Assembly: GCA_002770955.1 (NCBI GenBank)
Contig: PCUH01000007.1
Location: 6,249 to 14,612, forward strand
Length of the DNA stretch: 8,364 bases
Direction: 5' to 3'
DNA from: Flavobacteriales bacterium CG18_big_fil_WC_8_21_14_2_50_32_9
Lineage (GTDB): Bacteria > Bacteroidota > Bacteroidia > Flavobacteriales_E > Vicingaceae
Part shown: positions 1 to 6,687 of the stretch, one piece after another
How the letters are laid out: every line of letters begins with the position of its first letter
Numbering within the stretch: the stretch's first letter is position 1
Notes under the pieces: model-generated
Databases searched by the model: none
What the model was told of the DNA's origin: nothing
The model's input: the letters and a program-made list of their open reading frames with translations, nothing else
Position numbers and translations under genes: made by a program

Positions 1-4
1 CGAA

Positions 5-1333
5 TTAAGGAAAAGTAATACCTCTAAAATCACTAATAGCTACGGGCTTTAAATTTGAGCCATAATTTTGATTAATTATTTTTATGTACTCATTAGCTAT
101 CATGGCATAACCTCTTTGGTTTGGATGAACTCCATCAATGGAATACAATCCGCCTTTTATAAATTCTGGAGAGAAACTAATTCCATCAAAATCAACACCA
201 TCATTACTATTAAGTTGTTCCATAAATTGATATAAATCAACTATAAAATAACCATGGGCTAGGGTAGAAGCTCTTATTTCAGCATTGATTGCATTTATGT
301 AATTTTTAACAATTGCTACTTCATCTTTATCTAGTACTTCGGTATGAGGCAACGGATTTTGTTGCGTAAGACCAACGCCAGTTTTAAGTAAACTGGAAGA
401 GGAAAGTAAAAACAAATCACCTTCTACTGCTTTTCTTATAATGTTTGTATCAGCTCCTTCTTTAATCCAAATATCTTTATCCAACACTTCAAGTGTAACG
501 GTATTAAAAAACGGACTCTTTGTGATGTCATGAACTGTGGCACAAACGCCACCAGTTGCAGTAAGTTTTAATGTATCTAAAAGAGCATCATATTTAGCTC
601 TAAACTCAGCGATGGGAGTTAATGGAGAAGAACCACTTACTTCATCACCACCAGCATTTGCCCAACCCATCGCATCCTGAATACCTAACCAATTGGTGAA
701 AAATGTTGCTTTTCTATCTTTAATATGTTTGATATAATCAATAGGACTTCCAATTGTTCCAAAACTTAAAAATCGTCCATAAGGATTGATAGGTTCTCCA
801 GCCACACAATTCCAAGCAAGTTCGTTGTTGGGTGTTCCACTGTCAAAAAGAATGAAGTTGGTTATGGCATCAGTAGGATTAAATGCAATTACATTTCTAA
901 CATTTAAACCAGCAATGGCCATGTTGTTGTAGGGTAAGCTTTTATTAGCCCATGTTAAAAAGGAAGGGTCGTACGTTTTTGCTAAAGGATGGTTGTCATT
1001 TTTTTCACAATCAAACACTTTAATTATTTCTATTTTTTCATTAATGTATGCTAAGTGCATATATCCAGAACCTTCACCTTGAACTAGGGGTTGAAGAAAA
1101 TTAACACCCATTTGTTCTGCAATAATTGCTGGATAAGAATTACTTTGTTGATTAAATTCATTGTGTAATCCACCATCTTGAAAACCTTGCGAAAATGAAC
1201 TTCCTATGGAAATATAGTTAGAAAAATCAGCACTTCCTGATGAAGGAACATCAAATTCATCAAATTCAGTCTTTGTGCAAGATAAAATAAAAATTAGAAT
1301 TGTGAAAAGAATTGAAGTTTTTAAAGTTTTCAT
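5..1333 (-). CDS. SGNH/GDSL-hydrolase-family lipoprotein, diverged copy A
   Basis: A 442-residue predicted lipoprotein of the SGNH/GDSL esterase-lipase fold. Residues 1-19 form a lipoprotein signal: basic start, hydrophobic stretch, lipobox ending ILSC with Cys19 as the lipidated residue. Block I is GSSFSQG (residues 44-50, nucleophile Ser46), block II is the Gly in AIAGLNV (Gly142), block III is GIQD (217-220) and block V is DGVHPN (400-405), giving Asp400/His403. Copy B, at 3628-4935, has GNSL and GNND at blocks I and III, so this copy has lost the usual oxyanion-hole Asn (Gln219) and the Asp/Asn after the first Gly of block I. It ends RGITFP, as copy B ends RGVTFP. Its ATG overlaps the stop of the upstream channel gene by one base, so it is probably translationally coupled to it. 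Family assignment is strong; substrate is unknown, and whether it is still catalytic is open. Confidence 0.85.
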   Translation of the reverse strand: MKTLKTSILFTILIFILSCTKTEFDEFDVPSSGSADFSNYISIGSSFSQGFQDGGLHNEFNQQSNSYPAIIAEQMGVNFLQPLVQGEGSGYMHLAYINEKIEIIKVFDCEKNDNHPLAKTYDPSFLTWANKSLPYNNMAIAGLNVRNVIAFNPTDAITNFILFDSGTPNNELAWNCVAGEPINPYGRFLSFGTIGSPIDYIKHIKDRKATFFTNWLGIQDAMGWANAGGDEVSGSSPLTPIAEFRAKYDALLDTLKLTATGGVCATVHDITKSPFFNTVTLEVLDKDIWIKEGADTNIIRKAVEGDLFLLSSSSLLKTGVGLTQQNPLPHTEVLDKDEVAIVKNYINAINAEIRASTLAHGYFIVDLYQFMEQLNSNDGVDFDGISFSPEFIKGGLYSIDGVHPNQRGYAMIANEYIKIINQNYGSNLKPVAISDFRGITFP

Positions 1334-2613
1334 TATTCAGTTTTTATATCATTTTTGCTTGATTTGTTTCCTAATTTTATGTTTAATGCTAACCCATAAA
1401 CATTAACTTTTCTTCGGTAAGTGGCATCAAAATTTGCTACTAATAATTTATCTTTTCTTTCAGCACTTTGACGAATAAATGAAAAATCTACAGAAAACGT
1501 ATCATTAATTTTATAACCCAACCCCGCAGTATAAGCGGTTTGAGAAATATCGGGCAATTCAGGACTAACATACCCTTCTTTAATAGGAGAGTTGTCAATA
1601 TACAAACCTGCTCTAACACTAAATTTTTCTTTGTAAGTAAAATCAACTCCAAAACGATGTGTAACAACATCTTGCCAATCTTTTGTTGTTTTAGATTCTG
1701 GAGTATCAGTATTGTCAAATTTAAAAGTTAGCGTATCATAAGAAGACCAACCTGTCCAATTAAAATCATAAATAAAGGTAACCGAATAATTTTCTTTGAT
1801 GTGCTGAGCACTTAGTCCAGCAGTAAACACTTGAGGTAACGTAAGTTTTGAAGTGAATCCTGTTTTTGCTGGAAAAGTTCCTTGAAGGGCAACTGGAATA
1901 TTTGTGAATTCAGCTTCTCCATTAGTTAAATCAACAGCTAATTCCGAGCGATAGCTTATTCCAACATTAAGTTTTGTGCTGCTTGCTCCGTGTGCTAATG
2001 TTAAAAAATTTGAGAAAATACCTAAGTTATAGCCAACAGCATCACCACTACCCGAAAGACTAGCTTTGCCTTCTGTTGATGTTGATGAGCTTACTGGAAT
2101 TGCTTTTTCTGTTGAAAAACTACCTCTTGCATAAACAAAACCACCTCCAACACTTATTTTATCGTGCAATTTATAGGAAACAGTAGGTTGAAACATAAAT
2201 GTTTTTAAACTTATGTTTTGAATAATATATCTTCCTTGCCAATCGTCTTCAAAAGAAGAACTAGAACCAAATTGATTGTTTATTAAAAAACCGAAGTGCA
2301 ATTTTTCATTGATTTGTCCAGAATAATAAAAATGGATAGGAGTAGCTCTCTTAGATGTTTGGTTGGTATTAGCAACCTCTGGAGTTTGAATAGAAACAGA
2401 AGGATCAATTAAATTAAATCCAAAAGTAAATTGATGCCCATTCAAATGTGACATTCCTGCAGGATTATAAAAAACAGTACTTGCATCAGATGCAATTCCT
2501 GTAGCTGCACCACCCATGGATGCTGCTTTTAATCCTTGTAAATTTAATTGAAATCCACCAGCAAATGCTGAAAGTGGTAAAAAAAGCGAAGCATAAATAA
2601 CTAATTTCTTCAT
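1333..2613 (-). CDS. OmpP1/FadL/TodX-family outer-membrane channel
   Basis: A 426-residue outer-membrane beta-barrel of the FadL/OmpP1/TodX family, which lets long-chain fatty acids or other hydrophobic compounds cross the outer membrane. Residues 1-18 are a Sec signal peptide with a likely cut after AFA, leaving a mature start of GGFQLN that resembles the mature start of E. coli FadL. The N-terminal plug (hatch) region carries the family hallmark NPAGM (residues 50-54) after a Gly/Ala-rich stretch. The rest alternates polar and hydrophobic residues in short strands, as in a barrel. Length is typical. The ligand cannot be read from sequence; the family also includes aromatic-hydrocarbon channels. 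It follows the T9SS gene by 88 bp that include a terminator, and runs directly into SGNH copy A (TAATG overlap), so the two are very probably co-expressed. Confidence 0.9.
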   Translation of the reverse strand: MKKLVIYASLFLPLSAFAGGFQLNLQGLKAASMGGAATGIASDASTVFYNPAGMSHLNGHQFTFGFNLIDPSVSIQTPEVANTNQTSKRATPIHFYYSGQINEKLHFGFLINNQFGSSSSFEDDWQGRYIIQNISLKTFMFQPTVSYKLHDKISVGGGFVYARGSFSTEKAIPVSSSTSTEGKASLSGSGDAVGYNLGIFSNFLTLAHGASSTKLNVGISYRSELAVDLTNGEAEFTNIPVALQGTFPAKTGFTSKLTLPQVFTAGLSAQHIKENYSVTFIYDFNWTGWSSYDTLTFKFDNTDTPESKTTKDWQDVVTHRFGVDFTYKEKFSVRAGLYIDNSPIKEGYVSPELPDISQTAYTAGLGYKINDTFSVDFSFIRQSAERKDKLLVANFDATYRRKVNVYGLALNIKLGNKSSKNDIKTE

Positions 2614-2635
2614 TTGATAATGGTGTTAATTGATT

Positions 2636-2671
2636 AAAAAACAAAATCCTGATTGTGCATCAAGATTTTGT
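2636..2671 (-). terminator. Intrinsic terminator after the T9SS-protein gene
   Basis: Read on the minus strand, ACAAAATC (2671-2664) pairs with GATTTTGT (2648-2641). After one mismatch the stem continues as TGAT/ATCA with a five-base loop, and it is followed by a run of T (2640-2636). This is a standard rho-independent shape 30 bp past the stop of the T9SS gene. It ends only 22 bp before the ATG of the channel gene. Confidence 0.75.
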
Positions 2672-2701
2672 GTGAATAAACTTACATGAGTTATTAAAAA
2701 A

Positions 2702-3475
2702 TTATTTATTCACGATAAAGCGTTTCGTGATTTTTTCTTTCTGATAAGTCATTTGATAAAAGTAAATACCGCTATTTAATTTTGAAGCATTTAATTTATA
2801 TGTATTTAACCCTTGATTTCCAGATAAATTTTCAGAAATAAGTACTTCTCCCAACACATTAACTATGGATATGTTTACGATAGCATTTGATGGTAAATAA
2901 TATTCAATAGTAGAAGTTGAGCTGAAAGGATTTGGGAAATTTTGTTTAATTCCAAAAGTATTTTTTGAAAAATCTTCTATGCCTGTGGTAGAGCTAGTTG
3001 TATCAATTATGCGTATGGAATAATAATCTACATCAAAAGGTGATGTTTGTGTTAAACCAAAAACAGTTGCGTAAGAAGTCCCACTAACACTGATGGGGTA
3101 AACTCCAGTATCTCCAACCGTTGGATTACCTGTAACGAGCATGCAACTAGATGTTCCGCCTAAAAATTTGAATGGAAGTGTGTTTTCATTCATAGAAACA
3201 ATGGTGAAACCTGCCGGTAATCCTGTAACCGATGTAACCATAACGCTATCAATAGGCACAGTTGTACATGGAGGAAAAAGAACAACTACACAAGTATCAG
3301 CAGGAGTAACCGCAGTTATTGTTTCATTATAAGGACTTCCAACATAAGAAATAGGTAGGTTTGTTGCACTATCTGGATAAACGCCAGGAGAAGTATATTG
3401 ACCATCAGGCACACAGTTTTGTCCGTAAGAGTTTAAAGCAAATAAAACAGTTAAAGCAAGTAAGATTTTTTTCAT
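2702..3475 (-). CDS. Small secreted protein with T9SS type A sorting domain
   Basis: A 257-residue protein of unknown function, exported by the Sec and then the type IX secretion system. Residues 1-19 are a signal peptide (MKKILLALTV start, likely cut near YGQ). Residues about 174-257 form a type A C-terminal sorting domain: FPNPFSS (180-186), a run of short beta strands, GIYFY (236-240) and the basic end KRFIVNK. T9SS removes such domains and either anchors the cargo to the surface lipid or releases it. The middle (about 21-165) has four cysteines (21, 62, 70, 111) and short Gly/Thr/Pro-rich strands such as GLPAGF (85-90) and TGNPTVGDTGVYPI, which look like an Ig-like sandwich; no catalytic motif is visible. 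It sits between two genes for SGNH lipoproteins. Export route is well supported; role is not. Confidence 0.88.
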   Translation of the reverse strand: MKKILLALTVLFALNSYGQNCVPDGQYTSPGVYPDSATNLPISYVGSPYNETITAVTPADTCVVVLFPPCTTVPIDSVMVTSVTGLPAGFTIVSMNENTLPFKFLGGTSSCMLVTGNPTVGDTGVYPISVSGTSYATVFGLTQTSPFDVDYYSIRIIDTTSSTTGIEDFSKNTFGIKQNFPNPFSSTSTIEYYLPSNAIVNISIVNVLGEVLISENLSGNQGLNTYKLNASKLNSGIYFYQMTYQKEKITKRFIVNK

Positions 3476-3566
3476 GAGATTTAATTTTTTAGTAACATAA
3501 AATTGATAATTTGGAAAGTAAAAGTAATAAATTATTTGTATTTACTTGAAATAGATGTTATTTTAT

Positions 3567-3582
3567 TTCTTTTTAAAAAGAA
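3567..3582. repeat. Perfect 16-bp AT-rich palindrome in intergenic region
   Basis: TTCTTTTT is followed directly by its reverse complement AAAAAGAA, within the 152-bp gap between SGNH copy B and the T9SS gene. It may be part of a weak terminator for copy B or a protein-binding site. In DNA this AT-rich it could also be chance. Nothing else in the gap (3476-3627) stands out, and I find no clear flavobacterial promoter (TTTG, 19 bp, TAnnTTTG) there. Confidence 0.3.
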
Positions 3583-3627
3583 CACTTGCATAAATAGCTT
3601 CTAAACCAACTTTTCAGCAATTTAAGT

Positions 3628-4935
3628 TTAGGGAAAAGTTACCCCTCTGTAATTACCTACTATAACTGGCTGAATGTTGCTACCATAAAAATCATTGATA
3701 ACTTGGATAAATTTATTTGCAATAATAGCATATCCCCTGGTGTTTGGATGAACTCCATCTAAAGAAAACACGCCACCGCTTATAAATTCTGGGTTGAAAT
3801 CAACACCATCAAAGGTTAAACCTGATTTTAAATCTCGCATAAATGCATTCATATCAGCAAGGGCAAAGTTGTATTTTGAAGCCAACGCTCTAATTTCATT
3901 GTTATAGGCAATCACACGGTTTTGAGAAATAAGTTTTTCATCTTTATCCAACACAAAAGTATGGTCTAATGGTTTTGCTTGAGACAAACCATTTCCTATA
4001 GCCAATTCATCGGAAGCAGTTAGTAGAATTAAATCTTCATTGGTTGCTTTCCGCACATTTCCAGGATTGTTTGAATAAGGACCTTCCGTAATCCAAACAT
4101 CTTTGTCAACAGCTTCTAATGTAACGGTATTGAAATAAGGAATTGAAGTAACATCAGGAATGGTTGCACAAACCCCTTTCGCTCCCATTTTTTGAAAAGC
4201 AGTTAATACGGAATCGTACTTGTTTCGGAATTCAGTAACGTCTGTTAATCGAGAAAAATATTCATTAAATTGCGATTCAAAACCGTCATCACCGCCATTG
4301 GTTGACCATCCTAACACATCATTGTTTCCAAGCCAATTGGTGAAAAAGGTTGCGTTGCTGCTTTTGATATGATCTAAGTAACTTATTTTATTAGTAACTG
4401 TTCCCCAATTTAAAAAACGAGCATTTTCATTTACATTGCTTATAAAAAAATTAACCGCATCGGAAGTGTTTTCACCGCCAACAACATTGGCAAGTTTAAT
4501 TCCAGAAATACCTAAATTATTGTATTTTATGGTTTTGTTTTGCCCCCATGTTGCCCAAGTAGGATCATCATCAATTGCCAAAGGGTGGTTGTTTGGGTTG
4601 TCAATATCATAGGCTTTAATTACTTTAATTTTTTCATTTATCCAAGCCAAGTGAATGTATCCAGAGCCACTACCTGAGCAGGTTGGTTGAACATAAATTA
4701 AATTAGGGTTAATTTTCTTAAGTTGGTTTGCAATAATAGATGGGTAGGAATTACCATGTTGCCCAAGTTCATTATGCAAACCTCCATCTTGATAACCCTG
4801 TGTGAGTGAGTTTCCTACAGCAACATAGTTTGTGAAATTGGCAGTGCCAGAGTTTGCTTCAAAATTATCGAATTCTGTTTTGGTGCATGATAAAGCCAGT
4901 GCAGAAAGAGAAAGAATAAAGAGTTGTTTCTTCAT
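3628..4935 (-). CDS. SGNH/GDSL-hydrolase-family lipoprotein, canonical copy B
   Basis: A 435-residue predicted lipoprotein esterase or lipase of the SGNH fold. The signal ends at lipobox ALSC, with Cys17 as the lipidated residue. Block I is GNSLTQG (41-47, nucleophile Ser43), block II the Gly of GISGIKL (Gly145), block III GNND (203-206) and block V DGVHPN (393-398) with Asp393 and His396; all four SGNH blocks are therefore present. The stretch GVCATIPDVTSIPYFNT (255-271) is typical of Bacteroidota members. It is a full-length paralogue of copy A at 5-1333: both begin SCTKTEFD after lipidation and end RG[VI]TFP, with similarity throughout. It lies 59 bp after the acyltransferase gene on the same strand and may share its transcript. 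It probably hydrolyses an ester in or near the outer membrane; the substrate is not readable. Acidic residues follow the lipidated Cys but do not match a surface-export signal clearly, so which face it occupies is uncertain. Confidence 0.9.
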   Translation of the reverse strand: MKKQLFILSLSALALSCTKTEFDNFEANSGTANFTNYVAVGNSLTQGYQDGGLHNELGQHGNSYPSIIANQLKKINPNLIYVQPTCSGSGSGYIHLAWINEKIKVIKAYDIDNPNNHPLAIDDDPTWATWGQNKTIKYNNLGISGIKLANVVGGENTSDAVNFFISNVNENARFLNWGTVTNKISYLDHIKSSNATFFTNWLGNNDVLGWSTNGGDDGFESQFNEYFSRLTDVTEFRNKYDSVLTAFQKMGAKGVCATIPDVTSIPYFNTVTLEAVDKDVWITEGPYSNNPGNVRKATNEDLILLTASDELAIGNGLSQAKPLDHTFVLDKDEKLISQNRVIAYNNEIRALASKYNFALADMNAFMRDLKSGLTFDGVDFNPEFISGGVFSLDGVHPNTRGYAIIANKFIQVINDFYGSNIQPVIVGNYRGVTFP

Positions 4936-4994
4936 AGAGTTAAAAATTAGTAATAAAATGTAAATGTATTAAAAAAATAAAAAATTAGTGTTTT

Positions 4995-5870
4995 TTAGGA
5001 AGGCTTTTTATGTTTCCATCTTTTGTGCGACCACAACCAAAATTCAGGTTGGCTCATAATATCTTGTTCTAGTCTTTTGGTATGAAGTTCAGAAATTTCG
5101 CCTTTTTGAGTGGTGCTTGGGTTTAGGCAAAGCATTTCTGTTTCTATATAATAAAAACCTCTTTTATAAGGTTTTACACATACATAAATAATGGGATAGT
5201 TTAATTTTTTTGCCATCAATTCTGTTCCCCAAAAAATAGGCGTTTCTTGGTTTAAAAAAGTAGTCCAATAGGCATTATTAGGAGAAGGTGTTTGGTCTGC
5301 AATAAAAACAGTTGCACTAAGTTCGTTACTTTCTTTTAACAATAGCATTTTTCTTAATGATTCTTTCATCGATAAAATTTTAACACCAAAACGAGTTCTT
5401 TTTTTATTAATCAACGCATTGAAATACTTGTTTGAAAGTGGTTTGTAAAGTACATATAATTGATAATTAGTGTTAAAAGCCATTTCTGCTCCTCCCAATT
5501 CAAAGCTACCATAATGCCCCATAACAAAAATAATTTTTTTGTTTTCCTTGCTTAATTCATTAAGCAACGTGTGGTCTTTAATCTTACATCTTTTTAATGC
5601 TTCTTCTTTGCTTATGGTAATACTTTTTATCATTTCCATTATCCAATCACAAAAAAAATGATAGAATTTTTTTATAATCACTTTTATTTCTTCTTCTGTT
5701 TTTTCTGGAAAAGAATTTCTAAGGTTGGTGGAAACTACTTTTTTTCTATAACCAACCAAATGGTAAATAACAACATACAGTATATCAGAAAAGAAATAGA
5801 GTAACCAAAAAGGAAGTATGGATAACAAATAAATGAAGGGTAAAAAAATATAAAAGAGAATTCTTTGCAT
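4995..5870 (-). CDS. LpxL/HtrB-family lysophospholipid (lipid A) acyltransferase
   Basis: A 291-residue inner-membrane acyltransferase of the LpxL/HtrB family, which adds secondary acyl chains to lipid A; some Bacteroidota relatives act on other lipids such as amino-acid lipids. Residues 5-38 are strongly hydrophobic, giving a membrane anchor. The catalytic HX4E motif is in GHYGSFELGG (His119, Glu124). Other family blocks are YKPLSN (142-147), FIADQTP (189-195) and the C-terminal WLWSHKRWK (278-286). Length is normal. The start at 5870 precedes the hydrophobic anchor directly and no better one is seen. Its ATG lies only 35 bp from that of the divergent aroK, so the promoters must overlap each other or the coding ends. 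It may be the first gene of a transcript continuing into SGNH copy B. Family is certain; which lipid it acylates is not. Confidence 0.9.
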   Translation of the reverse strand: MQRILFYIFLPFIYLLSILPFWLLYFFSDILYVVIYHLVGYRKKVVSTNLRNSFPEKTEEEIKVIIKKFYHFFCDWIMEMIKSITISKEEALKRCKIKDHTLLNELSKENKKIIFVMGHYGSFELGGAEMAFNTNYQLYVLYKPLSNKYFNALINKKRTRFGVKILSMKESLRKMLLLKESNELSATVFIADQTPSPNNAYWTTFLNQETPIFWGTELMAKKLNYPIIYVCVKPYKRGFYYIETEMLCLNPSTTQKGEISELHTKRLEQDIMSQPEFWLWSHKRWKHKKPS

Positions 5871-5905
5871 CTAATAATCTTATTTTTAAGACTAAGCAAA
5901 ACTAA
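5871..5905. promoter_or_regulatory. Short divergent intergenic region between acyltransferase and aroK
   Basis: These 35 bp are the whole gap between two divergently read genes. The stretch is AT-rich and has no clear ribosome-binding site or flavobacterial promoter for either side, although a TTTG lies at 5865-5868 within the start of the acyltransferase gene. Promoters for one or both genes must sit partly inside coding sequence. The regulatory role is inferred from position only. Confidence 0.35.
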
Positions 5906-6460
5906 ATGAATATTTTTGTAAAAAAAACTAAACGGTTGAATTCTCCAAAAAAAATAGTGCTTGTAGGTTTTATGGGAAGCGGAAAAACTACCATAGGAAA
6001 ACGATTAGCCAATCGGTTAAACCTCCCTTTTTTTGATTTGGATGAAGCTATTGTTGAACAAGAAGGAGCTGACATAACAACTATTTTTGAAACTAAAGGA
6101 GAAACTTATTTTAGAAAAATTGAACATCAAAAATTAACAGAAATACTTACTACTCAGTCTCAATTTGTATTAGCAACTGGTGGAGGAACACCTTGTTTTC
6201 ATAACAACATGAAACTAATAAATGAAAATGGTGCTTCGGTTTATTTGAAATATTCAGCCCCATTTTTAGTTAGTCGCTTGATAGCATCAAAAATAAACCG
6301 TCCACTTATTAGAAATTACAACAACAATGAGTTGAAGCTTTTTGTTGAGCAATTACTTTCGGAAAGAGAATCCTTTTATAATGAAAGTAATTTTGTTGTT
6401 AGTGAAATAAATGTAAAAGTGGATGATGTACTTCAAGCCCTAAAAATAGAAATTGTTTAG
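5906..6460 (+). CDS. aroK: Shikimate kinase
   Basis: A 184-residue cytoplasmic kinase that phosphorylates shikimate to shikimate 3-phosphate with ATP, in the route to chorismate and aromatic amino acids. Walker A is GFMGSGKTT (21-29). DLD (44-46) gives the metal-binding and shikimate-binding aspartates, FRKIE (69-73) holds the shikimate-binding Arg70, and GGG (92-94) contacts shikimate. NRPL (131-134) holds the lid Arg132, and SERESFY (152-158) holds Arg154 in the second substrate-binding position. The core matches the family length, but about 14 residues precede the usual start just before KKIVLVGFMG. No other ATG lies before Walker A; TTG at 5936 is an alternative start giving a typical N-terminus. 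Gene and function are firm; the start is less so. Confidence 0.93.
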   Translation: MNIFVKKTKRLNSPKKIVLVGFMGSGKTTIGKRLANRLNLPFFDLDEAIVEQEGADITTIFETKGETYFRKIEHQKLTEILTTQSQFVLATGGGTPCFHNNMKLINENGASVYLKYSAPFLVSRLIASKINRPLIRNYNNNELKLFVEQLLSERESFYNESNFVVSEINVKVDDVLQALKIEIV

Positions 6461-6487
6461 TTTTCACTCTTTTTTTAACAATTTTTA
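6447..6487 (+). terminator. Possible weak terminator at the end of aroK
   Basis: AAATTGTT (6450-6457), overlapping the last aroK codons, pairs perfectly with AACAATTT (6477-6484). The stem can be extended by three pairs, including one G-T. The loop is long (19 bases, T-rich) and the stem is almost all A-T, with a T run partly inside its second arm. This is much weaker than the terminator after htrA and may not be functional. Confidence 0.3.
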
Positions 6488-6494
6488 CAACTTT

Positions 6495-6648
6495 CGCTTA
6501 ACCCTTATTATTGACATATATATTATGTTCATCTCTTATAACGATTAAGCATCACTATAATTTTCGACCCTCAAATTTAAGTGTTTCTAAATCGGGGTTA
6601 ATCGCCAATAGAAAAGATTCGTTAAAATTTATGAATAATGGCGATTAA
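6495..6648. repeat. Cluster of CG[A/C]TTAA heptamers upstream of htrA
   Basis: The heptamer occurs as CGCTTAA at 6495-6501, CGATTAA at 6542-6548, its reverse complement TTAATCG at 6598-6604, and CGATTAA at 6642-6648. The second and fourth are exactly 100 bp apart, and the third and fourth form the arms of the dyad at 6597-6649. C and G are scarce in this leader, so repeated CG-containing sites stand out. A regulator-binding array is possible; its identity is unknown. Confidence 0.4.
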
Positions 6649-6649
6649 C
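6597..6649. promoter_or_regulatory. Perfect 11-bp spaced inverted repeat upstream of htrA
   Basis: GTTAATCGCCA (6597-6607) is the exact reverse complement of TGGCGATTAAC (6639-6649), with a 31-base spacer. The arm centres are 42 bp apart, about four helical turns, which would put two half-sites on the same DNA face. It lies about 90 bp upstream of the htrA ATG. It could be an operator for a dimeric or looping regulator, or an RNA stem if transcribed. The repeat is directly visible; the function is inferred. Confidence 0.55.
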
Positions 6650-6687
6650 ATTATTTAACACCTCCAATCCATAAATTTATAGGGTTT

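Noticed and set aside
1488..1731. Overlapping open frames on both strands inside the OmpP1/FadL gene (63 and 76 codons)
   Set aside because: They lie wholly within a well-supported outer-membrane channel gene, have no recognisable domain, and look like chance frames.
3141..3332. A 63-codon plus-strand frame inside the T9SS gene
   Set aside because: It is antisense to a gene with clear signal and sorting domains and has no features of its own.
5..4935. Composite transposon or recent duplication bounded by the two SGNH genes
   Set aside because: The copies are clearly diverged, there is no transposase or terminal repeat, and the genes between them are ordinary chromosomal families; an old duplication explains it.
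6511..6542. TTGACA (6511-6516) and TATAAC (6537-6542) as a sigma-70-type promoter for htrA
   Set aside because: The spacing is 20 bases rather than about 17, and Bacteroidota primary sigma factors use a different consensus; likely chance in AT-rich DNA.
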